The translations under genes were made by a program, and so were the position numbers. Positions 25,525-34,131 of a stretch of DNA of 39,581 nt are shown here, in pieces. Within the stretch, counting starts at the first letter, position 1. Each line of letters opens with the position of its first letter. The DNA lies in the NCBI GenBank assembly GCA_947473045.1, contig CANJCO010000047.1, positions 1 through 39,581 of the forward strand, read 5' to 3'. The notes beneath the pieces were generated by a model that ran no database searches, was not told the DNA's origin, and saw nothing but the letters and a program-made list of their open reading frames with translations. The DNA comes from Myxococcales bacterium (GTDB taxonomy: Bacteria > Myxococcota_A > Polyangia > Polyangiales > Polyangiaceae).

Positions 25525-25763
25525 GCTGTGTGCTCCTCGGGGGTCTTCGTGACGAGTGACAGTGCGTGAATGGGGCCCTTCATCTCTTCGTGCAGGGCGG
25601 CATAAACGAGCTGGTGGCGCTCGATGCGGCTCTTGCCGGCGAATTGCGGCGCGACGATGAGCGCCTTGAAGTGGTCGCTCGTGCCGGTCAGGTCTTCGAC
25701 CTCGACGCGCGCGCCGGGCAGGGCGTCTTGCAACAGCGTGCGAACTTTGTCAGCGGCGATCAT
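25521..25763 (-). CDS. BolA-family protein
   Basis: 80 residues. The BolA fold is visible in [40 protein letters not shown] with the FxGxxxxxR block, [20 protein letters not shown]. BolA proteins form [2Fe-2S]-bridged complexes with CGFS glutaredoxins, encoded next. It lies 31 bp after argF on the same strand. Confidence 0.93.
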   Translation of the reverse strand: MIAADKVRTLLQDALPGARVEVEDLTGTSDHFKALIVAPQFAGKSRIERHQLVYAALHEEMKGPIHALSLVTKTPEEHTA

Positions 25764-25794
25764 GGGGGCTTTAGTAGAACGTGCTCGCGCGCTG

Positions 25795-26712
25795 TCAAGC
25801 CGCGCCCATCAGGAACATGAGCAGGGCCTTCTGCACATGGAGCCGGTTTTCGGCTTGATCCCACACGCGCGAGCGCGCGCCCTCGATCACGGCGTCGGAG
25901 ATCTCCTCGCCGCGGTGCGCCGGCAGGCAGTGCAGCACGATGGCGTGATCGGCGACCTCGGCGAGCATCGCGTCGTCCACCGTCCAACCGGCGAAGGCGG
26001 CGACGCGCTTCGCGTTTTCCTCTTCCTGACCCATGCTCGTCCACACGTCGGTGTTGACTACGTCAGCGCCCCGCGCGGCCGACCGCGCGTCGCCTCCAAA
26101 GCTTGCGCAGCCGATCGCGACTGCGCGGCGCATCTCTTCGGCCGGCGGAAGAAAGCCCTCGGGCGAGGCCACGCGAAGGTGGAATCCGAACAGCTCTGCG
26201 GCCTCGACAAAGCTGCGCGCCATGTTGCTCGAACCGTCGCCGATCCACGCGACCTGGAGGCCCTGCACGCTGCGACCGAGCGCCTCCTCGATGGTGAACA
26301 TGTCGCAGAGGATTTGAATCGGGTGACCGTCGTCGCTCAGCGCGTTGACGACCGGCACGCTCGCCGCTTTCGCCATGCCGAGCAGGCGATCGGTGCCAAA
26401 CGTGCGAAACACGATCGCGTCGCAGTAGCGCGACAGCACGCGCGCCGTGTCGGCGATCGGCTCGCCGCGGCCCAGCTGGCTGCCCTGCGTGGTGAGCACC
26501 ACCGGGTGACCGCCGAGCTGGGCGACGCCGACCTCGAACGACACGCGCGTGCGCGTCGAGGCTTTTTCCATGACCACCGCGACGGCTTTGCCCGCGAGGG
26601 TTTGCAGCCGCGAGCCTTTCGCTTCGTCCTTGAGCGTGCTGGCGAGGGCCAGCACTTGACGTGCTTCGGCGAGCGAGAGGTCACGGAGCGAGAGAAAATC
26701 ACGTTTGGTCAT
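25795..26712 (-). CDS. argF: Ornithine carbamoyltransferase ArgF
   Basis: Makes citrulline from ornithine and carbamoyl phosphate. From the ATG at 26712 the protein has 305 residues. Carbamoyl-phosphate site STRTR (52-56), second-site HPIQ (130-133), ornithine-site DVWTSMGQEEE and HCLPAHRGEE (261-268) are all present. The ATG overlaps the argH stop by one base (TGATG). An open frame continues far upstream through argH but is a frame coincidence. N-acetylornithine carbamoyltransferase is an alternative but the motifs favour ArgF. Confidence 0.94.
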   Translation of the reverse strand: MTKRDFLSLRDLSLAEARQVLALASTLKDEAKGSRLQTLAGKAVAVVMEKASTRTRVSFEVGVAQLGGHPVVLTTQGSQLGRGEPIADTARVLSRYCDAIVFRTFGTDRLLGMAKAASVPVVNALSDDGHPIQILCDMFTIEEALGRSVQGLQVAWIGDGSSNMARSFVEAAELFGFHLRVASPEGFLPPAEEMRRAVAIGCASFGGDARSAARGADVVNTDVWTSMGQEEENAKRVAAFAGWTVDDAMLAEVADHAIVLHCLPAHRGEEISDAVIEGARSRVWDQAENRLHVQKALLMFLMGAA

Positions 26713-28157
26713 CACAGGGTCTCCTGAGCGATCGCGCGGGCGATCTGGTCGAGCGAAGGAACGGCTTCCGCGCGCGCAGCGAGCGCCGTCAGCTCGCTGC
26801 GGAGCGCCGCGATTTGGCGCGCGATCGACGCCGGCCCCGTGCCTCCGAGGCTCTCTTTCGCGGCTACGGCCCGCGCCGGGTCCAGCACCGCCAGCGCTTC
26901 CGCATCGAAGCCCGCGTGCGCTGCGCGAGCCTGCTCGAGGGTGAGCGCGCGCAGGGGCGTGCCGGCGTCGACCGCCTGCCGTACCAGCGCGCCGACGGCT
27001 TTGTAAGCCTCCCGAAAGGGCACGCCGCGCTGCACGAGCGCCTCGGCGAGATCGGTGGCCTGCGTGAAGCCGTCGGCAACCGACGCGAGGCCCCGCGCGC
27101 GGTCGAAGTGAACGTGCGGCAGCGAACGCGCGACCGCGTCGAGCGCGCCCAGCACGAGCGGCGGCGACGAAAGCAGCGCGCGACGGTCTTCCTGCTGGTC
27201 GCGGTTGTAGCCGCTCGCGAGGCCCTTCACGAGCATCAGCAGGTGCGTCACGTTGGCCACGGCGTGCGCCGATTTGCCGCGCACGAGCTCGAACACGTCG
27301 GGGTTTTTCTTCTGCGGCATCATGCTCGAACCGGCCGCGATCGAGCCGTCGAGCCGCACGATGGCAAACTCGCTGGTGGAGAAATCGACCAGATCGGTCG
27401 ACATTTTGCCCAGCGCGAGCATCACGCGGGCCGACGCCCAGGTGAGGTCGAGCGCGAAATCGCGATCGCCGACGGTGTCGAGCGCGTTGTGGGTGATGCG
27501 CGGAAAGCCGAGCAGCCGGGCGGTGAGCGTGCGGTCGATCGGCAGCGACGATCCCGAGCAGGCCCCCGCCCCCAGCGCCAGCTCGTTGCATCGACCCAGC
27601 GCGAACGCCATCGTCTCGGCGGCGCGGGTGAGCTGCGCCGTCCACGCGCACAGGAGAAACGCGGCGCTGATCGGCTGCGCGCGCTGTCGATGCGTGTAGG
27701 CTGCAAGTAGCGTCGCCGTCTCGGCTTCGGCGCGCTCGACCATCGCGAGCCCGAGCGCCGTCGTGGCGCGCAGCATCGTCGCCGCGCGATCGCGCGCGAA
27801 CAGGCGCAAGTCGAGCGCGACCTGATCGTTGCGCGATCGCGCAGTGTGAAGCCGGCCCGCGACGTCCGGCCCCACGGTGCGCGTGAGCAGCGCCTCGACC
27901 GCCATGTGCACGTCTTCTTCGCCGGTCATCGGAACCGTAGCGCCGGCGCTCGCGTCGAGCGCGAGCAGGGCGCCGCGAAGGCTGCGGGCGGCCTCGACCG
28001 GAATGATGCCCGTTTTGCCGAGCATCGTGGCGTGGGCGGCGCTGCCGAGCAGGTCCTCGCGCACGAACGCGGCGTCGTCGTCAATCGACGAAGACCACGT
28101 GATCAGCGCTTCAATCATGGCCCCGCCGGTGGCCTGCGTTCTCGCGATTCCGCTCAT
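26712..28157 (-). CDS. argH: Argininosuccinate lyase ArgH
   Basis: Cleaves argininosuccinate to arginine and fumarate. 481 residues from the ATG at 28157; an in-frame ATG at 28115 (MIEALITWSSSIDDD) is a credible start that would give 467 residues, closer to the family length. Typical blocks: EDVHMAVEALL, the substrate loop TARSRNDQVALDLRLFARD, THRQRAQPIS (usually THLQRAQP), and the fumarase/ASL signature GSSMMPQKKNPD. It heads argH-argF-bolA-grxD and diverges from argG, sharing a 48-90 bp promoter region. Confidence 0.95.
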   Translation of the reverse strand: MSGIARTQATGGAMIEALITWSSSIDDDAAFVREDLLGSAAHATMLGKTGIIPVEAARSLRGALLALDASAGATVPMTGEEDVHMAVEALLTRTVGPDVAGRLHTARSRNDQVALDLRLFARDRAATMLRATTALGLAMVERAEAETATLLAAYTHRQRAQPISAAFLLCAWTAQLTRAAETMAFALGRCNELALGAGACSGSSLPIDRTLTARLLGFPRITHNALDTVGDRDFALDLTWASARVMLALGKMSTDLVDFSTSEFAIVRLDGSIAAGSSMMPQKKNPDVFELVRGKSAHAVANVTHLLMLVKGLASGYNRDQQEDRRALLSSPPLVLGALDAVARSLPHVHFDRARGLASVADGFTQATDLAEALVQRGVPFREAYKAVGALVRQAVDAGTPLRALTLEQARAAHAGFDAEALAVLDPARAVAAKESLGGTGPASIARQIAALRSELTALAARAEAVPSLDQIARAIAQETL

Positions 28158-28205
28158 GGGTTTTGGCTTCTACCATCCTGCGATCAAATGCTGTAGAGCG
28201 GCCGC
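28158..28205. promoter_or_regulatory. Divergent argH/argG promoter region
   Basis: Only 48 bp separate the two starts (about 90 bp if argH begins at 28115). Promoters for both arginine operons should overlap here, inferred from the divergent layout. I did not find a clear ARG-box palindrome. Confidence 0.4.
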
Positions 28206-29537
28206 ATGTCGCGCATTCACAAGTCGGTTCCCAGGCCCCCCGCTCGCATCGGCATCGCCTACTCGGGCGGCCTCGACACACGCACCGCGGTGGCCTGGCT
28301 GGCGGCGCAGGGCCTCGACGTCTACGCCTACACGGCCGATCTCGCGCAGCCCGACGAGGCGACGCCCGCCGACATTCCGCCGACTGCGCTCGCGCACGGC
28401 GCCCGCCGCGCCCGCCTCGTCGACTGCAAGGAAGACCTCGCCCATCAGGGCATCGTCGCCATTCAATGCGGCGCGTTTCATCTCTCAACGGGGGGGCGCC
28501 GCTACTTCAACACGACGCCGCTCGGCCGCGTGTCGACGACGACCGCCATCGTGCGCGCGATGCGCGAAGACGGCGTGGGGATCTTCTCCGACGGCTCCAC
28601 GCACAAGGGCAACGACATTCAGCGCTTCTTTCGCTACGGCGTGCTCGTGCACCCGGGCCTCGAGATCTACAAGCCGTGGCTCGACACCCGGTTCGTCGGC
28701 GAGCTCGGCGGCCGCAAGGAGATGAGCGAGTACCTCGAGCGCATCGGAAAGCCCTATAAAATGGGCACCGAAAAGGCCTACTCGACCGACAGCAACTTGC
28801 TGGGCGCAACTCACGAGGCCAAAGACCTCGAGCACCTCGACAAGGGCATGACGACAGTCGAGCCGATCATGGGCGTGGCGTTCTGGAAGCGCGACGTGGT
28901 GATCGAGCCCGAGACCGTGACCGTCGCCTTCGAGCGCGGAAACCCGGTGGCCATCAACGGCGAGCGCTTCGAGTCGCGCTACGCGCTCATGCACGCCGCG
29001 AACGTGATCGGCGGACGCCACGGCCTCGGCATGAGCGACCAGATCGAAAATCGCGTGATCGAGGCCAAGAGCCGCGGCATCTACGAGGCGCCCGGCATGG
29101 CGCTGCTGCACGTGACCTACGAGCGGCTGCTGTCGTCGATTCACAACGAGGCCACGACCGATCTCTACGCCACGCTCGGCCGCAAGCTCGGGCGGCTGCT
29201 CTACGAGGGCAAGTGGTTCGATCCCGAGGCCCTGCTGCTCAAAGACAGCCTCGTGCGCTGGGTGGCTTCGGCCATCACAGGCGAAGTCACGCTCGAGCTT
29301 CGTCGCGGCGAAGACTATTCCATCCTCGCCACGCGCGCGCCGCACATGGCCTACGATCCCGACAAGCTCTCGATGGAGCGCTCGGCCACTGCGTTCACCC
29401 CCGAGGACCGCATCGGCGCGCTCGAGATGCAGGGCCTCAGCGTGACCGACAACCGGGCGCTGCTCATTCACATGCTGAGCGACGCCGCGGCGCTGCCGAA
29501 CGAAGAACTCGCAGGGTTGCTCGGCCCGAAGGAGTGA
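28206..29537 (+). CDS. argG: Argininosuccinate synthase ArgG (long type)
   Basis: Couples citrulline and aspartate with ATP. The 443-residue protein is of the longer E. coli-like subfamily. Signature SGGLDT in [20 protein letters not shown] near the N-terminus is the ATP pyrophosphatase loop. Also clear: [80 protein letters not shown] and the C-terminal [20 protein letters not shown]. It is divergent from argH-argF and completes the last three arginine steps. Confidence 0.96.
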   Translation: MSRIHKSVPRPPARIGIAYSGGLDTRTAVAWLAAQGLDVYAYTADLAQPDEATPADIPPTALAHGARRARLVDCKEDLAHQGIVAIQCGAFHLSTGGRRYFNTTPLGRVSTTTAIVRAMREDGVGIFSDGSTHKGNDIQRFFRYGVLVHPGLEIYKPWLDTRFVGELGGRKEMSEYLERIGKPYKMGTEKAYSTDSNLLGATHEAKDLEHLDKGMTTVEPIMGVAFWKRDVVIEPETVTVAFERGNPVAINGERFESRYALMHAANVIGGRHGLGMSDQIENRVIEAKSRGIYEAPGMALLHVTYERLLSSIHNEATTDLYATLGRKLGRLLYEGKWFDPEALLLKDSLVRWVASAITGEVTLELRRGEDYSILATRAPHMAYDPDKLSMERSATAFTPEDRIGALEMQGLSVTDNRALLIHMLSDAAALPNEELAGLLGPKE

Positions 29538-30535
29538 GCCGCGCCTCGAACAAGCTGGTTCGAGTCGCGCCAAAACGGAGCAAGCTCTTGCGGACGTCAA
29601 GTTCGGGCCGGGCGCTTCGTCTCCGCGCGCATGCGTTCGCCGCGTTCGCTGCGGTCGGCGTCGTGAGGCTCGCTGAGCGCGATGCCCTGGCGCAGGCGTG
29701 TTGTTCGGGGGCGGCGACCCTCGCTCCCGGGCGGCTCGGACCCGCCGAGTTTGCCCTTGTGGGGGTGCAGGCAAAAGCGGGCTGGGTCCACGGCGCCTAT
29801 GGCAATCGCGGCGCTTACGCAGGCTCCGGGTCCGGTGCGCACGAGGCCGATCTCGAGCAGTCGGTCGTCGGGACCGTGAGGGTGGCGCGGCGGGGGCAGC
29901 TGTCGCTCCTCGTGCCCTTCGCCGAGACGTGGCGCACGACGCCTGCGACAGGCAGCGAGGTCGGCGCGGGGCTCGGCGATCTCGCCCTGTCGGGCCGCTA
30001 CGACTTTATTCTCGCGGGCACGCGCGCGGCGCCCGGAGTGGCGCTGCTCGCCGGCGTCACCGCTCCGACCGGTCGATCCGCCGACACCTCGACCCGGCCG
30101 CTCGCGACCGACGCCACGGGCACGAGCGTGTGGCAGGCGGCCATGGGTCTGGCGATCGAGCAGTCGTTCGGTCCGTGGCTTCCGGCCATCGCCGTCACAG
30201 GCGCCCTTCGCGCGCCGCGCATGCTCGGCGCGATCGACAGCCAGCTCGGACCGCAGGTCAGCGCGGCCGCGTCGCTTGGATATGCGTTCTTCGGCGCCGG
30301 AGCCGTGGGTGCTTCACTGGCGTACTCCTGGGAGGCCGACGCCTCGGCGAACGCAGTCCCGGTGTCGTGGTCGGGGCGACAGCTTCTGCGCGGCAGCGTC
30401 TCGGGCATGCGCGCGCTCGGCGAGACGTGGCGCCTTCAGGGCACCTTTTATGGCGATCTCCCAGTCGACCACCTCGGGCAGAACTATCACGCGTCGATCG
30501 GCCTCACCCTCGGCGTGATGCGCTCGTTTCTCTGA
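29534..30535 (+). CDS. Probable outer-membrane/secreted beta-rich protein
   Basis: About 333 residues from a GTG (29534-29536) that overlaps the argG stop by 4 bp (GTGA). A basic N-terminus and a hydrophobic stretch ending ALAQA look like a signal peptide with CC just after it. The remainder has many alternating short strands and aromatic ends, e.g. [26 protein letters not shown] and [16 protein letters not shown], like an outer-membrane beta-barrel. No family recognised with certainty. An open frame upstream through argG is coincidence. Confidence 0.6.
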   Translation: MSRASNKLVRVAPKRSKLLRTSSSGRALRLRAHAFAAFAAVGVVRLAERDALAQACCSGAATLAPGRLGPAEFALVGVQAKAGWVHGAYGNRGAYAGSGSGAHEADLEQSVVGTVRVARRGQLSLLVPFAETWRTTPATGSEVGAGLGDLALSGRYDFILAGTRAAPGVALLAGVTAPTGRSADTSTRPLATDATGTSVWQAAMGLAIEQSFGPWLPAIAVTGALRAPRMLGAIDSQLGPQVSAAASLGYAFFGAGAVGASLAYSWEADASANAVPVSWSGRQLLRGSVSGMRALGETWRLQGTFYGDLPVDHLGQNYHASIGLTLGVMRSFL

Positions 30536-30669
30536 TCGCGCGGGAGACTGCGGTCTGCAAGCGCGACGCAGCAGTGCGATTGCCGACCCGTCTCGCGATT
30601 GCCGGGCTAACGTCCCCGCTGCGAACTGCCCGCGGCCTGGTCGCGACAACCGGCGGCGCGGGAGCAACC

Positions 30670-31446
30670 ATGGGCGTAGCAGCATTGATCACGGGCGCAT
30701 CGGCCGGACTCGGACTCGAATTCGCGAAGCGCTTCGCGGCCGACAAGATCGACGTCGTGCTGGTCGCGCGGCGCAAGGACCGGCTCGACGCCCTCGCCGC
30801 GGAGCTCGTCGCCGCGCATGGCATCAAGGCGCACGTGATCGCTGCCGATCTCATGGAGCCCGCGGGCGCGCGCCAGCTGGTCGCGGACGTGAACGCCCTC
30901 GGCGTCGACATCGGCTGGCTCGTCAACAACGCCGGCTTTGGCACTGCCGGCGCGTTTCATGAGCTCGACGCCGCAAAAGAGGCTGCCGAAGTGCAGCTCA
31001 ACTGCGTCGCCCTCATCGAGCTGACGCGCGCGTTTGTTCCGGGCATGATCGCCCGCAAAAAAGGCCGAATCCTCAACATCGGATCGACGGCCGGGTTTCA
31101 ACCTGGTCCCTTCATGGCCACCTACTACGCGACCAAGGCGTTCGTGAACTCGTTCACCGAGGCGCTCGCGTACGAGCTGCGCGGCACCGGGGTGACAGCG
31201 ACGGTCAGCTGCCCTGGGGCGACGGCCACCGAGTTCGCCGCGGTCGCCGGCACCGACAAATCCAAGCTCTTCGCGGGCACCGTCGCGACCGCCGATGAGG
31301 TCGCCGGCGAGGCCTACGACGCGATGAACGAGGGCCGAGCGATGATCGTCCACGGCCTTCAGAACAAGCTCACGGCCTTCGCCTCAGGCGTCACGCCGCG
31401 GGCGCTCGTGCTGTCGATGGTTGCGGACATGAACCGCCGCGCCTGA
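30670..31446 (+). CDS. SDR-family oxidoreductase (DltE/YqjQ-like)
   Basis: 258 residues from the ATG at 30670. Cofactor loop LITGASAGLGLEFAKRF, Arg-rich cofactor segment VVLVARRKDRLDAL (fits NADP), LVNNAGFGTAG, active site NIGSTAGFQPGPFMATYYAT with YxxxK, and CPGATATEFA. The C-terminal half lacks the FabG-type DGG end and resembles the DltE/YqjQ group of SDRs. Substrate unknown. It stands alone and converges with sdpB. Confidence 0.93.
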   Translation: MGVAALITGASAGLGLEFAKRFAADKIDVVLVARRKDRLDALAAELVAAHGIKAHVIAADLMEPAGARQLVADVNALGVDIGWLVNNAGFGTAGAFHELDAAKEAAEVQLNCVALIELTRAFVPGMIARKKGRILNIGSTAGFQPGPFMATYYATKAFVNSFTEALAYELRGTGVTATVSCPGATATEFAAVAGTDKSKLFAGTVATADEVAGEAYDAMNEGRAMIVHGLQNKLTAFASGVTPRALVLSMVADMNRRA

Positions 31447-31462
31447 GCGGCCCCTCGGCCAG

Positions 31463-31482
31463 AAATTCGGAGGTCCGAATTT
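31463..31482. terminator. Perfect 9-bp dyad between convergent genes (palindrome copy 2)
   Basis: AAATTCGGA and TCCGAATTT are perfectly complementary around a 2-bp spacer (GG), with T-rich sequence on the right. It sits in the 76-bp gap between the SDR stop (31446) and the sdpB stop (31523), so it may act as a bidirectional terminator, but it shares its 14-bp core with the palindrome at 11244 and may instead be a protein site or a repeated element. Confidence 0.5.
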
Positions 31483-31522
31483 TCACGCGCGACGCAAGTC
31501 GCAGGTGCGGCGATGGCCTCGT

Positions 31523-32494
31523 TCAAGGTGCGGAGGACGCGACCGTCGGGGTTGCCGCGGTTGCCGACGCGGCGTCGCCGGCGACGATCGCCGCACGACG
31601 CTCAGGCCGCGTGAACGGGCGCTCCCAGGGGCGCAGGTACAGGATGAGCGCGGCGAACATCACCATGCCGAAGCTGAAGAGCCCGTGGATGAGCACGATC
31701 CCCGCGTGCAGGCCGAATCCGCCGACGAGAAGGAACGGCCAAAAGCGTTTCGGCATGAAGAGCGCCGCGCTCAGCAGGTACTCCAGAGCGATGACGCCCC
31801 ACGTGAGCATGGCGACGAACGCGCCGTTCTTGAGCGACCACGAGACGACGGGCGAGAGCCAGTGCGGGGCGCCGAACGTCGGGTGAAGCAGCCAGTAGTA
31901 GAGCACCGTCCCGTCCTTCCACTCTTCGACGCCGAGCTTGCCGACGGCGGCGTGGAAATAGACGACCGCGACTTGAAGCTGAATGAGCAAGCGCGCTGTG
32001 ACGGCGACGAGCTTCGCGGCGTCGGAGCCCAACGAGTCGCTTCGCGTGGGCGCCGGCTGCCAGTGCCACTTGCGAGGGTCGGTGAGCGCGATGGGAATCA
32101 TCAGCAGCGCGAGGTTGGCGGTGAGCTGATCGCCGCCTTCGATGAGCGTCGCGTTGTCGCTGATGCTGAGCGCAATCCACCAATGCGGGATGGCTGTCCA
32201 TCGCGGGCGAAAACCGGTCGCGACGACGAGCAAGATACCGATCGCCAGCCATCGCGCGAAGCCCATGTGGTCCTGCGCCTGGCAGAACAGGCCCATGCGT
32301 TGGGCGCCCAGCACGCACGACGGGTGCACGCCGGATCCCCCCGCTATGGGATGAAACAGCGCGGCCAGCGGCGTCGACAGCAGCGTCATGGCCGACGACA
32401 GGGCGAGGATCGAGCGCGCAGTGCCGTAGATGTTCGTCCACGGTGACGCGTTTTGAATGGTGCGCTGGGCGCGCCTGCCGAGAGCTACAAGCAT
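31523..32494 (-). CDS. sdpB: SdpB-family (HTTM-like) maturation membrane protein
   Basis: A 323-residue polytopic membrane protein, very near the length of B. subtilis SdpB, which with SdpA is needed to convert pro-SdpC to the SDP toxin. Typical features: the start SPWTNIYGTARSILALSSAM, about six hydrophobic segments such as HMGFARWLAIGILLVVATG, LLIQLQVAVVYFHAAVGKLG and FLLVGGFGLHAGIVLIHGLF, and conserved YWLLHPTFGAP. The family is related to HTTM/vitamin-K-dependent carboxylase-like proteins; SdpB chemistry is not settled. Two Cys (CVLGAQRMGLFC) lie in an extracytoplasmic-looking loop. Its ATG overlaps the end of sdpA by 10 bp, and it ends the operon. Confidence 0.85.
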   Translation of the reverse strand: MLVALGRRAQRTIQNASPWTNIYGTARSILALSSAMTLLSTPLAALFHPIAGGSGVHPSCVLGAQRMGLFCQAQDHMGFARWLAIGILLVVATGFRPRWTAIPHWWIALSISDNATLIEGGDQLTANLALLMIPIALTDPRKWHWQPAPTRSDSLGSDAAKLVAVTARLLIQLQVAVVYFHAAVGKLGVEEWKDGTVLYYWLLHPTFGAPHWLSPVVSWSLKNGAFVAMLTWGVIALEYLLSAALFMPKRFWPFLLVGGFGLHAGIVLIHGLFSFGMVMFAALILYLRPWERPFTRPERRAAIVAGDAASATAATPTVASSAP

Positions 32495-33066
32495 GATACC
32501 GACACCCTAACTACGCGCGAAGGCATGGTGACGTGTTTGACGGCCCGCGCCCAGGCCCAGGGAACAGGCTTCTGCAGAACGATCCCAACCGATCCACACA
32601 GGGTGGGCAGCGGGCTCGTGTTTTCAATCGGGATCTCCCCGGTCGCGTCGCGGAGGCACTCAACCGGCTCGCGATCACAATCTTGATAGGAGGCCACCGG
32701 AATCGACGGGGCGAGATTGCCGAATTCGACGCCCTGCGCCCGACTGGCTCGGTTCCAGCCGAAAAAATGGGAGGGGTCGGCGTTGGGGGCTTGCGAGACC
32801 GATCGCCACTGGCCGCCGTCGTTGGGCTGGAAGAAGAACGCGACCTCCTCGCGCGGATCGCGGGTGAAGAACTTCCACCCCTGCGGCATCCACAGAATGG
32901 CATTTACCTGTTTGGCAAACGGAAGCTCGAGCGCAGTCGTGCCCATACCACTGGACCCTGCGTAGGCACACAGCACCATGGCTCCCGAAAAGAGGGCCAC
33001 CTGGAGCAGCCCGAGCGCGCGGAGGCGTTTGTCGGCAGTGGCCCTGTTTTCGTTGGAGTCGGTCAT
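32485..33066 (-). CDS. sdpA: SdpA-family antimicrobial peptide system protein
   Basis: A 193-residue protein from the ATG at 33066: a short charged N-terminus, one membrane anchor (about residues 17-37, LGLLQVALFSGAMVLCAYAG), then the SdpA signature PQGWKFFTRDPREEVAFFFQ (61-80), followed by SHFFGWNRASRAQGVEFGNL. Several cysteines occur in the C-terminal part (CDREPVEC and a later Cys). In B. subtilis, SdpA is required with SdpB for production of active SDP. Here it lies 29 bp after sdpC and overlaps sdpB by 10 bp. The longer frame upstream to 33258 runs into sdpC and is not used. Confidence 0.86.
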   Translation of the reverse strand: MTDSNENRATADKRLRALGLLQVALFSGAMVLCAYAGSSGMGTTALELPFAKQVNAILWMPQGWKFFTRDPREEVAFFFQPNDGGQWRSVSQAPNADPSHFFGWNRASRAQGVEFGNLAPSIPVASYQDCDREPVECLRDATGEIPIENTSPLPTLCGSVGIVLQKPVPWAWARAVKHVTMPSRVVRVSVSCL

Positions 33067-33095
33067 GATGAGCTCTCGCGGGTGGACTGCCTGAG

Positions 33096-33866
33096 TTACT
33101 TGAGGATGCTCGGGTTGAGGCGACCCGCGACGCTGAGCACGAACTGATCGTTCTGCAGGCCACCATCGGAGCCTCCGGCCTTGCCGAAGAATGCAAACAC
33201 GACGGCGACCGCGACCGCGACGATTTCGACCGCCACGGCGACGTCGAGGTACTTCCACCAGCCGCCGGCCGGATTGATTTGCCCGGTCGCCTTCTTCGAC
33301 GAAACCGCGGCCATCGAAGCCGCCTCATCCATCGCCTTCGCCACCGAAGCGAGGTTGCCGCTCTGCATCGCCGTGGCGAAGCGCGTGAAGAAGGTTGAGT
33401 CGATGGCGGCGATGGCGGCGATCGCGGCCGTCTGAGCGCTCGCGACCTGTTCAGCCGTCGGCCGTACCTTCGTCTCGGCGTAGCTCGCGGTATTCGTCGC
33501 GGAGACGGTCGTGGCGACTTCGCTCATCGTCGAAGCGGCTTCGGTGAAACCCTTGGCTGCGAAGCTGCTCGACGCTGTCTTGAGGCTGGAGACGATCTGC
33601 TCTTTCGTGACGCCCGGCATCGTCCCGGTGCGAACGAGCTCGGGATAAATCGCAGTGGCGGCGGGCCCGGTGCCGAAGATGAGGCCGGCGAACAGCGTCT
33701 GCCCGTCCCACTTGCCCGGTGCCGGCAGCGGGGCGAGCGCGGCGGACGCCGACTGGCTGTCGTCGCTGCTGGCGACGTCGCTGCCGTCAGCGACGACGCA
33801 GCCGGTGAGGGTGGAGGTGTAGGCGGCGAGAACGATGGCGCTGATGGTGCTGTAGAAGGTACGCAT
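33096..33866 (-). CDS. sdpC: SdpC-family toxin precursor (antimicrobial peptide), predicted lipoprotein
   Basis: 256 residues. After the signal comes a lipobox (TLTGC, Cys23). The family signature WDGQTLFAGLIFGTG (53-67) corresponds well to B. subtilis SdpC (FSGEDYFRGLLFGQG). A long helical Ala/Ser/Thr-rich middle follows, then the C-terminal hydrophobic toxin-like segment after GGWWKYLDVAVAVEI, about residues 206-228, and a tail ending SILK (QNDQFVLSVAGRL). The mature region would be cut from the C-terminal part by analogy with SDP. Cys23 is the only cysteine, so the disulfide of Bacillus SDP cannot form. The ribosome site AGGAG lies 8 bp before the ATG. A sigma54-type promoter precedes it. 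Confidence 0.88.
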   Translation of the reverse strand: MRTFYSTISAIVLAAYTSTLTGCVVADGSDVASSDDSQSASAALAPLPAPGKWDGQTLFAGLIFGTGPAATAIYPELVRTGTMPGVTKEQIVSSLKTASSSFAAKGFTEAASTMSEVATTVSATNTASYAETKVRPTAEQVASAQTAAIAAIAAIDSTFFTRFATAMQSGNLASVAKAMDEAASMAAVSSKKATGQINPAGGWWKYLDVAVAVEIVAVAVAVVFAFFGKAGGSDGGLQNDQFVLSVAGRLNPSILK

Positions 33867-33945
33867 GGTCGGACTCCTGAGGTGGCGGCAGTGGGTTTGG
33901 CGGGGCGCACCACGCTGGTGGCCGCTCGCTCGTACTGACGACCTT

Positions 33946-33961
33946 TGCGAGGCGCGTGCCA
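33946..33961 (-). promoter_or_regulatory. Sigma54-type -24/-12 promoter of the sdpCAB operon
   Basis: On the minus strand the sequence is TGGCACGCGCCTCGCA. The consensus is TGGCACG-R-N3-TTGCW. The invariant GG (-24) and GC (-12) have the correct 10-base gap, and 14 of 16 positions agree; mismatches are C for R and C for the first or second T of TTGC. Transcription would start about 12 bases downstream (near 33935), leaving a leader of about 69 bases before the sdpC ATG at 33866. The gene next upstream encodes a sigma54 activator. Confidence 0.75.
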
Positions 33962-34031
33962 CGGTCGCGTTTGCGCGAATACGGCCCGATTTGCCGCGTT
34001 TTTCGCCTTTGCGAGCGTGGGGGCTCCGGGC

Positions 34032-34090
34032 TGTTGCACCTGTTGCACCTGTTGCACCTGTTGCGGGTGCAACGCCGTGGGTGTTGCAGG
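34032..34090. repeat. TGTTGCACC tandem array with inverted half-site (enhancer candidate)
   Basis: Three perfect 9-bp units TGTTGCACC (34032-34058) are followed by a fourth TGTTGC joined to its reverse complement (GTTGC-N4-GCAAC, 34060-34073) and a fifth TGTTGCAGG (34082-34090). The array lies about 71-129 bp upstream of the sigma54 -24 element, in the gap between the activator gene and sdpC, the normal place for binding sites of enhancer-binding proteins. The spacing of 9 bp puts units close to one helical turn apart. Confidence 0.65.
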
Positions 34091-34131
34091 TGGAGGCGCT
34101 TCGCGCGGCGCTGCGTGGCAGCGACGGCCCG

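Noticed and set aside
26713-27651. N-terminal extension of ArgF running through argH
   Set aside because: ArgF begins at MTKRDFLSL with a TGATG junction to argH; the extension is Arg-rich nonsense.
28485-29774. A 429-residue minus-strand frame opposite argG
   Set aside because: Antisense shadow of argG.
29698-30669. Upstream extension of the second SDR through the envelope protein gene
   Set aside because: The SDR fold begins at MGVAALITGASAGLG (30670); the extension is in a shadow frame.
34032-34090. A small CRISPR array
   Set aside because: Units are 9 bp with no spacers, unlike CRISPR repeats.
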